From contig NZ_CM009578.1 in NCBI RefSeq assembly GCF_002993885.1, positions 2,812,009-2,876,008 on the forward strand: a stretch of DNA of 64,000 nt. Direction: 5' to 3'. Within the stretch, counting starts at the first letter, position 1, and each line of letters begins with the position of its first letter. Under the pieces are notes generated by a model that saw nothing but the letters and a program-made list of their open reading frames with translations, did no database searches and had not been told where the DNA came from. A program made the translations under genes and the position numbers. The DNA comes from Sphingopyxis lindanitolerans (GTDB lineage: Bacteria; Pseudomonadota; Alphaproteobacteria; Sphingomonadales; Sphingomonadaceae). Shown piece by piece: positions 52,001 through 60,882 of this stretch.

Positions 52001-54170
52001 GAGTTCAGCAAAGACGGTTGAAGGCGGGAAACATCCTCGCAAACGCCGCTGGTTCGACGCGCTGGCGTGGCTCGCCCTCGCCGCGCTCATTCTCGTCACC
52101 ATCGCGCATCTCCTCACCCGTCCGCCGGCGATGCCCGATTACGCCGCCGTCCGCGCCGACTGGAAACCCAGCGAGGCGTGGCTTTACGACCGCGACGGCC
52201 GCCTGCTCGACAGCGAGCGCGTCAATTTCGAGCGCCGCCGTCTCGCCTGGGTGCCGCTGAAGGATATCAGCCCCGCGCTGCGCGACACCGTCGTCGCCGC
52301 CGAGGACCATCGCTTCTGGTCGCACGGCGGGGTCGACTGGCTTGCGATCGCCAGCGCGATACGCGCGCGCCTGACGATGGGGGGGGCGGGCGGCAGCACG
52401 CGCGGCGCCTCGACGCTGCCGATGCAGCTCGCCGCCTTCCTCGCCCCCGCACTCGCCCAGCCCGGCCGGCGCGACTGGCTCGCCAAGATCCGCCAGATGC
52501 GCGCCGCGCAGGCGCTCGCATCGACCTGGACGCACGAACAGATGCTCGAGGCCTATTTCAATCTCCTGCCGCTGCGCGGCGAAGCGCAGGGGATCGGCGC
52601 CGGCGCGCAGAGCCTGTTCGGCAAGAAGCCGGCGCAGATGAACCGCACCGACGCCGCGCTGCTCGCGGGCCTGCTTCCCAACCCGGCCGCGAAGGCCGAC
52701 GCGCTCGCCCGCCGTGCCTGCCGTATCGCCAGGGCCACCGATTGCGGCGCGATCGACGCCGCCGCCGCGACGCTCGTCTCGGGCGAGCAGGCGGCGCGCT
52801 TCGACCCCGGGCTCGCGCCGCATCTCGCGACGCGCCTGCTCGATCGGCCCGGCAAGCGCGTCACCACCACCATCGACCGCCGCATCCAGACCGCCGCGAT
52901 CGTCGCGCTGCGTCGCCAGCTCGCGGGGCTCGGTCCGGGCCGGGTGCGCGACGGCGCGGTCGTCGTGCTCGACAATGCCACCGGCGATGTCCTCGCCTAT
53001 GTCGGCGGCGTCGGTTTGAAATCGACCGCCGCCGCGGTCGACGGCGCCAATGCGCGGCGGCAGGCAGGTTCGACGCTCAAACCGCATCTCTATGCGCAGG
53101 TGATCGAGCATGGCTGGCTGACCGCCGCCTCGATCCTCGACGACAGCCCGGTTCAGCTCGACACCGCCTCGGGCCTTTATGTGCCCAAGAATTACGACCA
53201 CAACTTCCAGGGGCCGGTCAGCGTCCGTCACGCGCTCGCCTCTTCGCTCAATGTCCCCGCGGTGCGGACGCTCGTCATCGACGATGTCCAGCTTTTCCGC
53301 GACCGCCTGTGGACGCTCGGCTATCACGGCCTCGTCGAGGACGGCGAATATTACGGATTCAGCCTCGCTTTGGGCTCGGCCGAAGTTTCGCTGGTAGAAC
53401 AAGCCAACGCCTTCAGAACATTGGCGAATCTAGGAAAGTGGTCGCCAGTCCGATTCGTCTCTACGCAGCACTTTCGCCAACATCCGCGCCAGATCGTCAA
53501 TCCCGGCGCCGCCTTCATCGTCGGCGACATCCTCGCCGACGCCTCGGCCCGCGCCGACGCCTTCGGCGCCGACAGCGCGCTGCGCCTCCCCTTCTGGGCG
53601 GCGGCAAAGACCGGCACCTCGAAGGGCATGCGCGACAATTGGTGCGTCGGCTGGTCCGACCGCTACACCGTCGCGGTCTGGGTCGGCAATCTCGAGGGCG
53701 ATTCGATGCGCGCCGTTTCGGGCACGTCGGGCGCCGCGCCGGTGTGGCGCGACGTGATGATGGCGCTCCACGCGGGACACCCCGGCCAGCCCCCGAAAAG
53801 GCCCGCGGGGGTCGAGGTCCGCCCGGTCACGCTTCCCGGCACCCGCGAACCGCCGCGCCGCGAATATTTCCTCCGCGGCACCGCGCAGAGCGAAATCGCC
53901 GCGGCGCCCCAGGCCGCGCGCCGCCCGCGCATCACCAGCCCGGTCAGCGGCAGCGTCTATGCGCTCGACCCCGACATCCCGCTCGATCGCCAAAGCCTCG
54001 CGGTTCTCGTCAGCGGCGACGTCGCGGGCTTTCGCCTGATCCTCGACAAGAAGCCGCTCGGCGACGCCGACGCTGGCCCGCAAATCCTGCCCCGCCCCGG
54101 CGCCCACATGCTGGCGCTCGTCGATCCCGGCGGGCGGATGATCGACCGTGTGCGCTTCACGGTGCGATAG
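51996..54170 (+). CDS. pbpC: Penicillin-binding protein 1C (bifunctional GT51/transpeptidase)
   Basis: This 724-residue protein has one membrane helix (about 22-40), a GT51 glycosyltransferase domain with TVVAAEDHRFWSHGGVDWLA (catalytic Glu103), a transpeptidase domain with SxxK Ser359 (RQAGSTLKPHLY), SSLN and KTGTSKG (538-540), and a C-terminal PBP1C-specific beta domain. It builds or repairs peptidoglycan, and with the preceding A2M is thought to mend breaches where proteases enter. The first in-frame start codon is the ATG at 51996, within a dispersed palindrome and without a ribosome site; the next in-frame ATG (52129) would delete the membrane helix. So the start is odd but likely. Confidence 0.93.
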   Translation: MTSSAKTVEGGKHPRKRRWFDALAWLALAALILVTIAHLLTRPPAMPDYAAVRADWKPSEAWLYDRDGRLLDSERVNFERRRLAWVPLKDISPALRDTVVAAEDHRFWSHGGVDWLAIASAIRARLTMGGAGGSTRGASTLPMQLAAFLAPALAQPGRRDWLAKIRQMRAAQALASTWTHEQMLEAYFNLLPLRGEAQGIGAGAQSLFGKKPAQMNRTDAALLAGLLPNPAAKADALARRACRIARATDCGAIDAAAATLVSGEQAARFDPGLAPHLATRLLDRPGKRVTTTIDRRIQTAAIVALRRQLAGLGPGRVRDGAVVVLDNATGDVLAYVGGVGLKSTAAAVDGANARRQAGSTLKPHLYAQVIEHGWLTAASILDDSPVQLDTASGLYVPKNYDHNFQGPVSVRHALASSLNVPAVRTLVIDDVQLFRDRLWTLGYHGLVEDGEYYGFSLALGSAEVSLVEQANAFRTLANLGKWSPVRFVSTQHFRQHPRQIVNPGAAFIVGDILADASARADAFGADSALRLPFWAAAKTGTSKGMRDNWCVGWSDRYTVAVWVGNLEGDSMRAVSGTSGAAPVWRDVMMALHAGHPGQPPKRPAGVEVRPVTLPGTREPPRREYFLRGTAQSEIAAAPQAARRPRITSPVSGSVYALDPDIPLDRQSLAVLVSGDVAGFRLILDKKPLGDADAGPQILPRPGAHMLALVDPGGRMIDRVRFTVR

Positions 54171-54275
54171 AGCGTGCGCCGCGCCTCTGAAATTAAGTTG
54201 CGCTGACGCGCGGAGCGTTTAGTCTGCGCTGCCAGGAGAGGGGGCCGCACGGGCGCCCCACAAGGGGATATTCGC

Positions 54276-55841
54276 ATGATATTTGGTCGCGTCAAATCGC
54301 TCGACGCCATCTTGGCGACGGCCGAAAAGAAATCGCTCACGCGGACATTGGGGCCGATACAATTGACGCTGCTGGGCGTCGGCGCGATCATCGGGACCGG
54401 CATTTTCGTGCTGACGTCCGAGGCCGCGCAAAAGGCGGGCCCTGGCATGATGTGGAGTTTCGTCATCGCCGGCCTGGTCTGCGCCGTCGCTGCGCTCTGC
54501 TATTCCGAACTGGCCTCGATGGTCCCCGTTTCGGGCAGCGCCTATACCTATACCTATGCGGTCATGGGCGAACTTCTCGCCTGGATGGTCGGCTGGGCTC
54601 TCATCCTCGAATATGCCGTGGCGGCCAGTGCCGTTTCGGTCGGCTGGTCGGGATATTTCGTCGGACTATTGGCAAATGCCGGGATAGAATTGCCGCTTTG
54701 GCTGACGGTCGGAACCTATGCGCCCGGCGGTTTCATCAACCTTCCCGCGCTCGTCATCGCCCTCCTCGTCACGCTCCTGCTGATGATCGGCACGACCGAA
54801 TCGGCGCGCGTCAACGCCGTGCTGGTGGCCATCAAGGTCACCGCGCTGACGATGTTCATCGTGCTGACCCTACCGATGATGAAGGGCCAGAATTTTGACC
54901 CCTTCCTCCCCAATGGCTGGTTCGGCAACGGCGGCGCAACGGGTCTTGGCGCGGTCGGCGCCGCCGCATCGATCTTTTTCGCCTATGTCGGCTTCGACGC
55001 GGTGTCCACGGCTGCGGAAGAAACAAAAAATCCCCAGCGCAACGTCCCGATCGGGCTGATCGGATCGCTTGGCATTTGCACCATTTTCTACCTGCTCGTC
55101 GCGGCGGGGGCGATCGGGACGGTCGGCGCACAGCCGATCGTCGGCGCGGCCGGCGAGGTGATCCAGCCCGGCACCACCGTCTTCGCCGCCCAGTGCCAGT
55201 CGTTGCTCGCCGCCGGCAACGAGCCGCTCGTCTGCTCGAAGGAAGCGCTGGCTTTTGTCCTGCGCGAAATCGGTTATCCCTGGTTCGGCAACCTCATCGG
55301 CCTTGCGGCTTTCCTGGCCTTGCCTTCGGTCATCCTCATCATGTTGTTCGGCCAGACGCGCATCTTCTTCGTGATGGCGCGCGACGGGCTGTTGCCGCAG
55401 AAACTTTCGGCCATTCACCCGCGCTGGAAGACGCCCCACATCGTCACGATGATCACGGGCGTCGCGGTCGCCATTTTCGCGGCATTTCTTCCGGTCGGCA
55501 AACTCGCCGACATCTCGAACTCGGGAACATTGTTCGCCTTCTTCATGGTCGCGATTGCGGTGCTCGTCCTGCGCCGGACCCAGCCGGCGCGGCACCGTCC
55601 ATTCCGGACCCCGTTTATCTGGATCGTCGCGCCGCTGACGATCCTCGGCACGGTGGGCCTGTTCTTCAACCTGCCGCTGGAATCGCAGCTGGTGCTGCCG
55701 GTTTGGGGCGGCATCGGTCTGGTCGTCTATTTCCTCTATGGCTATCGCAAGAGCCATGTCGGCCAAGGCATCGTCGAAGTGCATGAGGATGACCCGGACG
55801 CGCCGCCGCCGCCGGTTCCGCCCGCTCCTTCGTTCAGCTAA
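54276..55841 (+). CDS. APC-family amino acid permease (cationic type)
   Basis: This 521-residue transporter has about 14 membrane helices. It includes the APC helix-1 pattern LTLLGVGAIIGTGIFVLTS, PVSGSAYTYTYAVMGELLAW in helix 3 and FAYVGFDAVSTAAEETKNPQRNVPIG in helix 6. It resembles the CAT-like/YfnA group that carries amino acids with protons. The C-terminus ends in an acidic/Pro stretch (HEDDPDAPPPPVPPAP). An AAGGGG site precedes the start. A strong intrinsic terminator follows nine bases after the stop. Confidence 0.92.
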   Translation: MIFGRVKSLDAILATAEKKSLTRTLGPIQLTLLGVGAIIGTGIFVLTSEAAQKAGPGMMWSFVIAGLVCAVAALCYSELASMVPVSGSAYTYTYAVMGELLAWMVGWALILEYAVAASAVSVGWSGYFVGLLANAGIELPLWLTVGTYAPGGFINLPALVIALLVTLLLMIGTTESARVNAVLVAIKVTALTMFIVLTLPMMKGQNFDPFLPNGWFGNGGATGLGAVGAAASIFFAYVGFDAVSTAAEETKNPQRNVPIGLIGSLGICTIFYLLVAAGAIGTVGAQPIVGAAGEVIQPGTTVFAAQCQSLLAAGNEPLVCSKEALAFVLREIGYPWFGNLIGLAAFLALPSVILIMLFGQTRIFFVMARDGLLPQKLSAIHPRWKTPHIVTMITGVAVAIFAAFLPVGKLADISNSGTLFAFFMVAIAVLVLRRTQPARHRPFRTPFIWIVAPLTILGTVGLFFNLPLESQLVLPVWGGIGLVVYFLYGYRKSHVGQGIVEVHEDDPDAPPPPVPPAPSFS

Positions 55842-55850
55842 TAGAGATGC

Positions 55851-55880
55851 GAAAGGGGGCTTCGGCCCCCTTTCTTTTTT
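55851..55880 (+). terminator. Intrinsic terminator of the permease gene
   Basis: GAAAGGGGGC-TTCG-GCCCCCTTTC forms a perfect 10-base-pair stem with a stable TTCG loop, followed by TTTTTT. The convergent exporter gene ends five bases beyond, so it may also stop that transcript, where an A-run on the other strand gives a partial U-run. Confidence 0.92.
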
Positions 55881-55884
55881 GGCG

Positions 55885-57132
55885 TCAATAGGGTGACTTC
55901 GGCGCCGTTCCGGGGCGCGTGAACAGCTTGCCGCGCTCGGCCCAGAAGACGAACGCCAGCCCGACCACCCCCGAAACGAGGAAGGCATAGGCGAGCGGCA
56001 GCGTCGTGCCGTCATAAAGCTGGCCGATCAGCGCCCCCATGGCGGCGGCAAGCAACGTCTTGGCAAAGCTCTGATAGGAGGAAGCGACGCCCGCCATATG
56101 ACCGAAATCCTCCATCGCGATCGATCCGAAATTGCTGCCGATGAAACCGATCAGGCCGACGTTGACCATCATCAACGCGGTGAACATCCACAAGGTCTCG
56201 GCGCCACTCATCGCGACGGCGATCTGGACGATCGAGGTCACCATGAAGGCGAAGCTCGCGCTTTGCGACACCCGGCGCGCGCCAAAGCGCTCGACGATCG
56301 CGGCGTTCGAGAAATTGGCGATCGCGATTCCCGCCGCGACGCAGGCGAAGACCAGCGGGAACCAGCTCTGCGCCCCGAACACCTCGGCGATGATCTGCTC
56401 GCTGCTGTTGAGATAGCCGTAGAGCGCACCCTGCATCATCGCCGAGGCCACCATATAACCCGCGGCGCGGCGGTGCCGCGTCACCGTCGCCCAGCCCGCG
56501 ATCATCGTCCGCGCATCGAGCGGACGGACATCCTCGGGCGCCAGCGTCTCGGGCAGACGGCGCAGCCACAGCAGCATGACACAGCCCATCACCGCAAGGA
56601 CGATGAAGATCGCGCGCCAGTTCGCAAAGGCGGTGATTCCCGCCCCCATCGTCGGCGCAATCGCGGGGACGATCATGAAGACCAGGAAGATCATCGACAG
56701 CCGCTTCGCCATCGCGTCGCCCGAAAACAGGTCGCGGATCACCGCGACGACCGTCACGCCCAGCGCGGCGCTGATCAGCCCATGCCCGAACCTGAGCGCG
56801 AGCAGCATCGGAAAGCTCGTCGCGAGCCCGCAACCGATCGAGAAAGCGACATAAGCGAACAGCGCCGGGACGAGGACGCCCTTGCGTCCGAAACGGTCGG
56901 AGAGCGGGCCATAGACGAGCGACCCGGCGCCAATCCCGAACAAATAGGTCGAGATGACATATTGCCGGTCGTTCGCGACGATGACCCCCAGCCCCTCGCC
57001 GATCGCGGGCAGCGCGGGGAGCATCGAATCGATGGCGAGTGCGTTCAGCGCCATGACCATCGCCATCATGAACACCATTTCGCGGTCGCCGGGCATACGG
57101 CGCCGCTGGGGGGATTCGGTCATTTTGTGCAT
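55885..57132 (-). CDS. Bcr/CflA-type multidrug MFS exporter
   Basis: This 415-residue transporter has 12 membrane helices. The MFS motif A is LSDRFGRKGVLVPAL, and VVAVIRDLFSGDAMAKRLSMI and the helix-5 region IVPAIAPTMGAGITAFANWRAIF match the Bcr/CflA drug-H+ antiporter group. It likely pumps hydrophobic drugs or endogenous metabolites. The start at 57132 is the first ATG; MTESPQRRR three codons later is an alternative, and neither has a strong site. The gene converges with the permease gene and is upstream of the PepSY gene's end. Confidence 0.9.
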   Translation of the reverse strand: MHKMTESPQRRRMPGDREMVFMMAMVMALNALAIDSMLPALPAIGEGLGVIVANDRQYVISTYLFGIGAGSLVYGPLSDRFGRKGVLVPALFAYVAFSIGCGLATSFPMLLALRFGHGLISAALGVTVVAVIRDLFSGDAMAKRLSMIFLVFMIVPAIAPTMGAGITAFANWRAIFIVLAVMGCVMLLWLRRLPETLAPEDVRPLDARTMIAGWATVTRHRRAAGYMVASAMMQGALYGYLNSSEQIIAEVFGAQSWFPLVFACVAAGIAIANFSNAAIVERFGARRVSQSASFAFMVTSIVQIAVAMSGAETLWMFTALMMVNVGLIGFIGSNFGSIAMEDFGHMAGVASSYQSFAKTLLAAAMGALIGQLYDGTTLPLAYAFLVSGVVGLAFVFWAERGKLFTRPGTAPKSPY

Positions 57133-57237
57133 TGCGGCGGCCCTATGCGCTACCCTGCCCGCTTTGGATAGCCCCCAGGGGCCGAAAAGCTATGCAAGCG
57201 AGGTGGATAGGCTGTTTAGTTTTCGAACGAGTAAACC

Positions 57238-57262
57238 GTCGCCCCCGTCTTCGCGGGCGACG
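57238..57262. repeat. GC-rich palindrome at the end of the PepSY gene
   Basis: GTCGCCCCCGTCTTCGCGGGCGACG is a hairpin of the window's CCCCGC/GCGGG class. It touches the end of the PepSY gene and lies before the exporter start, so it may end the PepSY transcript. Confidence 0.6.
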
Positions 57263-57263
57263 A

Positions 57264-58352
57264 TCAGGCCGAAGCCAGCGCCGCCGCCTTCACCCGCCAC
57301 TTCGCCGCTTTCGGGCGGCGGAACCAGAAGGTCCACACCGCGAAGCTGCCGAGCATCGTCAGCGATAGGCCCGACACGCTCATCACCAGCCGCCACGGCA
57401 GCCCGCCGACCTTCGCCGAATGGACCGGATAGGCCATGTTGAAGACCTGCGCCCCCGGCGGCATCGCGAGCGCGTCGCGCGCGCCGAGCAGCTTGCCGGT
57501 TTCGGCGTCGAACCACAGGGTCGAACGGCCGTTGGGCAGCCATTCGGCCTGCTGGCGCATCCGCAGCATGATCGGGTCGCCCGCCCCCCGCGGCAGGCTG
57601 AGGATGCGGAACTCGGCATCGGGAAAGCGGCGGCGGGCCTCGGTGAGCATCGCGGCATAATCGGGCTTTGCGGCGAGCGGCCCGCCCTTATACCGCGGCG
57701 GTTCGAGCGCCTTCGCGGTCTCGGCCACGGGGCCGAACGGTGCGATGACGATCGCCGCAAAGGGCTGGAAGATCATCATCGTGCCGGTGACCACCGACAG
57801 CAGCAGCAGGGGCGCTGCCAGGATGCCGAGGTCGCGATGGTGCCAGAGGATCGACGGGCGGCTCATCCGCTTGGGCAAGAGACGGGGCCGAAAGGTGCGC
57901 CGCGTCCGCCACCACAGGATCACGCCCGTGACGATGAAGAACAATCCGCAAAGCCCCGCGATGCCGATCACCCACTCGCCGTTGTCGCCCGCAAACAGAT
58001 GGTGATGGAAGTCGAAGATCCACAGTTCGGGCCGCTCCCACTGGCTTGCCCAGCGGGTGACGATGTCGCCCGACTGGGCGGCATAGGCACCCGCCTGCTT
58101 GCCGAAGCGGAGTTGGTGGAGCCCGAAGCGCTCGTCGGCATAGATGATGCCCTGCGCGCCCGGCATCGCCATCAGCCGTTCGGTCGCCGCGACGACCGTC
58201 GGCAGGTCGCCGCGCAGCGGATCGTTCGCGTGCGGCAGGGCGATCCAGCTATTCTCGTGGAGCAGGATCGTGCCCGACAGGCCCATCAGCGCGAGCAGAA
58301 GGCCGATCAGGCCGCCGGTCCAGCGGTGGAGCGTGTCGAGCAGGCTCATCAT
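57264..58352 (-). CDS. PepSY-associated membrane protein
   Basis: This 362-residue protein has the PepSY_TM pattern: a first helix LLDTLHRWTGGLIGLLLALMGLSGTILLHENSW, then ELWIFDFHHHLFAGDNGEWVIGIAGLCGLFFIVTGVILWW with the HHH heme-like site, LWHHRDLGILAAPLLLLSVVTGTMM, and a C-terminal helix pair. Such proteins near siderophore receptors are thought to reduce or release ferric siderophores in the periplasm. It starts one base upstream of the receptor stop region (ATGATG, with either ATG possible), so it is coupled to it. Confidence 0.87.
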   Translation of the reverse strand: MMSLLDTLHRWTGGLIGLLLALMGLSGTILLHENSWIALPHANDPLRGDLPTVVAATERLMAMPGAQGIIYADERFGLHQLRFGKQAGAYAAQSGDIVTRWASQWERPELWIFDFHHHLFAGDNGEWVIGIAGLCGLFFIVTGVILWWRTRRTFRPRLLPKRMSRPSILWHHRDLGILAAPLLLLSVVTGTMMIFQPFAAIVIAPFGPVAETAKALEPPRYKGGPLAAKPDYAAMLTEARRRFPDAEFRILSLPRGAGDPIMLRMRQQAEWLPNGRSTLWFDAETGKLLGARDALAMPPGAQVFNMAYPVHSAKVGGLPWRLVMSVSGLSLTMLGSFAVWTFWFRRPKAAKWRVKAAALASA

Positions 58353-58353
58353 C

Positions 58354-60564
58354 CTAGAACCGGTAATCCCACCCCAGCGCGAAGGTGCGCCCGCGCCCCG
58401 CGAAATAAGCGAGATTATCGGTCGGCAGCCGCGTGTCGCTCGAATAGTCGATGTAGAATTTGTCGAACAGATTCTGGACACTGAGGCTCAGCCCGCCGAA
58501 GCCGGTCTGATAGCGCAAGCTGGCGTCGGTGATGGCGTAGCCGCCGAAACTGTTGCGCGGATCGGGGTTCGCCTTGCCGTGGAAGGTGCGGCCCAGAAAG
58601 AATTGGGTCTGCACCAGCGCCGAGACCGGCCCCTTGTTGTAGCTCGCGTTGAGGTTCAGGCGGTCGGGCGAGATGTTCGTGCCGTCAAGGTCGGTGTCGA
58701 CGATCCCGTCGGGGTTCACGCTGTCGCTGTCATATTTGCCCTGGATATGCGCATAGCCGACCCCGAGCTTCAGCCCGTCGATCGGCATCGCGACGCGCAC
58801 ATTGACCTCGAGCCCCTCGATCTCGACGCGCTGGCGCTGGACGTCGAAGATGCGGTCGGGGCGGGCGATCAGCAGCTGGCCCTTGTCGCTCGACGACCAG
58901 AAATAGGTGGCGGTCGCGTCGAGCGGCCCGCGCTTCACCTCGACGCCGATCTCGCGGTTGTTCGAGACGATCGGCGAGATGTCGAGGAAATTGTCGATGT
59001 CGATTCCGCCGTCTTTCACCGCGCGGGTGATGCGGCCGATGTCGGGGACGGTGAAACCCTCGGCATAGCTCGCATAGGCGCGGATGCCCTGCCACGGCTC
59101 GATGATGATGCCGCCATTGATCAGCAGGTCGTCGAACTTGGGCTTGCCGCCCGCGACGGCGACTCCGCCATAAGTGGGCAGGCCGCAATTGGTGGTGACG
59201 GTGGCCGTGCAGGCGACGAAGGTGGTCGAGGCGAGGGTGTGGTAATCGTCGATCTTGATCTGGACATTTTCCCAGCGCACCCCGCCGGCAAGGCGAACGA
59301 GACCGTCGAACAGCTTGAGGTTGGCCTGGCTGAAAGGGGCCAGGCTGCGAAAATCGCTCGGCGGCACCCAGACGCGGCCAGTGGCGATCAGCGCCTGCTC
59401 GGTCTTGTCGACGAGCGCGTCGAAACCGAGCGTGACGGTCAGAGCCTCGAACCCGGGGACGGCGCGCTCATAGCTGAACTTGGCGCCCAATTTGCGGCTG
59501 CGGTTCTGCGACTGGTCGAACAGGGTGCCGACCGGGCCGAGCGCGGGATCCTGAAAGGTCGCCTGCGTCTTCACTTCGCCGCCAAAGGTGTCGCGGCTGC
59601 GGTTGAAGAAGATCTGGCTGACGAAATTGCCGCCGCCAAGGTCGGTGTCGGTCAGCGACAGAGCAACGCTTTCGGTGCGGTTCTGCGCCGATTCTCCCGG
59701 CGGACCGCCGCGCACCGCGCTTGTCGGAACCCCGGTCAGCCGATCGCCCGCGAGCGCGATATAATCGCCGTCGCCCTTCATCTCGAAGCGGCTCGCGATC
59801 AGGTCGAGCCGCGCGGTCGACGACAGCTCGTAGCCGAGGCGCGCGAACAGCGAGAGCGTCCGCGAATCCTGCGTCTCGCCCTGCGTCAGGTTGAGCCCGA
59901 CGCGGCGCCCCTCGCCGTCGTAGAAGGCGCCGCGCTTTTCCCACGCCGCGCCGACGGTCGCGTCGAAGCGCCCCGCCTTATATTGGACGAGCCCCGCGAC
60001 CTTGCCGCCGAGGCCGTCGCCGCTGAAGCCGTCGTCGGCGGTGCCTTGCAGCAGGAAACGCCCGCCGAGCCCCTCTTCCTTCGGCGCGCCGACGGTCACC
60101 TGATTGACGATGCCGCCGGTGCCGCCGATCCCCTGCAAGGCGTTCGAGCCATAGATCAGCTCGACACGGTCGACGAAGAAGCCGTCGATCGTGAAGCCGT
60201 CGCGGCTGCCGTCGCGCATCGGGGTCGATTGCGGGATACCGTTGATCGCATAGAGCGGCGAGCGCCCGCGCAGCGTTTCGCCCGCTCCCGACAATTTCTG
60301 CCGCGTCGGCGAAAAGCTGGGGGTGAGGTTCGACACCGCATCGGTCACCGACCCCGAAATCGCGAGCTGCTGGTCGAGGCTGTCCTTGCCGATCACGTCG
60401 ATCGTCAGCGGCAGCGCGCTCGGCGGCAGGATGGTGCGCGCCGCGGTGACGACGATGCTGTCGTCCCGCCCCGCCTTGTCACCGGCGGGCGCGGCATCCT
60501 GTGCGAAGGCGGGGGTGGAAAGCGCACTCGAGAGCAACGCCGCGACGAGCCATTTGCGATTCAT
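58354..60564 (-). CDS. TonB-dependent siderophore-type receptor
   Basis: This 736-residue outer-membrane receptor has a signal peptide (MNRKWLVAALLSSALSTPAFAQ), a TonB box region DDSIVVTAARTILPPSALPL, a plug domain (about 50-160, LRGRSPLYAINGIPQSTPMRDG, FVDRVELIYGSNALQGIGGTGGIVN) and a barrel ending ALGWDYRF. It is likely an importer of a ferric chelate given the following PepSY gene. An AGGAG site precedes the ATG. A TGCGA-N5-TCGCA palindrome lies about 30 bases upstream. Confidence 0.92.
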   Translation of the reverse strand: MNRKWLVAALLSSALSTPAFAQDAAPAGDKAGRDDSIVVTAARTILPPSALPLTIDVIGKDSLDQQLAISGSVTDAVSNLTPSFSPTRQKLSGAGETLRGRSPLYAINGIPQSTPMRDGSRDGFTIDGFFVDRVELIYGSNALQGIGGTGGIVNQVTVGAPKEEGLGGRFLLQGTADDGFSGDGLGGKVAGLVQYKAGRFDATVGAAWEKRGAFYDGEGRRVGLNLTQGETQDSRTLSLFARLGYELSSTARLDLIASRFEMKGDGDYIALAGDRLTGVPTSAVRGGPPGESAQNRTESVALSLTDTDLGGGNFVSQIFFNRSRDTFGGEVKTQATFQDPALGPVGTLFDQSQNRSRKLGAKFSYERAVPGFEALTVTLGFDALVDKTEQALIATGRVWVPPSDFRSLAPFSQANLKLFDGLVRLAGGVRWENVQIKIDDYHTLASTTFVACTATVTTNCGLPTYGGVAVAGGKPKFDDLLINGGIIIEPWQGIRAYASYAEGFTVPDIGRITRAVKDGGIDIDNFLDISPIVSNNREIGVEVKRGPLDATATYFWSSSDKGQLLIARPDRIFDVQRQRVEIEGLEVNVRVAMPIDGLKLGVGYAHIQGKYDSDSVNPDGIVDTDLDGTNISPDRLNLNASYNKGPVSALVQTQFFLGRTFHGKANPDPRNSFGGYAITDASLRYQTGFGGLSLSVQNLFDKFYIDYSSDTRLPTDNLAYFAGRGRTFALGWDYRF

Positions 60565-60594
60565 TCTCAACTCCTGTTCCGGAGTGGCCGCTAG

Positions 60595-60609
60595 TGCGAC
60601 ACAATCGCA
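60595..60609 (-). promoter_or_regulatory. Possible Fur/Irr-type operator upstream of the siderophore receptor
   Basis: TGCGA-CACAA-TCGCA is a perfect 5-base inverted repeat with a TTGCA beside it (60612-60616). Alphaproteobacterial Fur sites often have TGCnA...TnGCA half-sites. It sits 30-45 bases before the receptor start. This is a pattern match only. Confidence 0.35.
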
Positions 60610-60660
60610 AATGCAAGAAATTTTACCTCTATCTTTATGACGGCTTTCGATCGAAAGCTG

Positions 60661-60809
60661 GCGTTGCCAATTCCTCCCCGGAACGGGGAGGGGGACCGCC
60701 CGAAGGGTGGTGGAGGGGTCGCAGCGGTGCGTTCTGACGAGAGGTTTCGACCCCTCCGTCAGCCCTGCGGGCTGCCACCTCCCCGTTCCGGGGAGGAACT
60801 GGCAACGTC
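60661..60809. repeat. Long inverted repeat, MITE-like or RIR-type
   Basis: A 149-base element with outer arms GCGTTGCCAATTCCTCCCCG and, on the other strand, GACGTTGCCAGTTCCTCCCC, both continuing into GGAACGGGGAGG. The inner parts CCGCCCGAAGGGTGGTGGAGGGGTC and its counterpart (near 60749-60780) also pair. It fills much of the 318-base gap between the divergent receptor and patatin genes. Besides this element and the candidate operator, the gap holds no gene. Confidence 0.75.
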
Positions 60810-60882
60810 CGCTCCCCACCCCAAATCGGACGTCGCCGTAGCGGGGTGACGCGGGGCATCAAAGCGCGCTATCACCCTTGCA

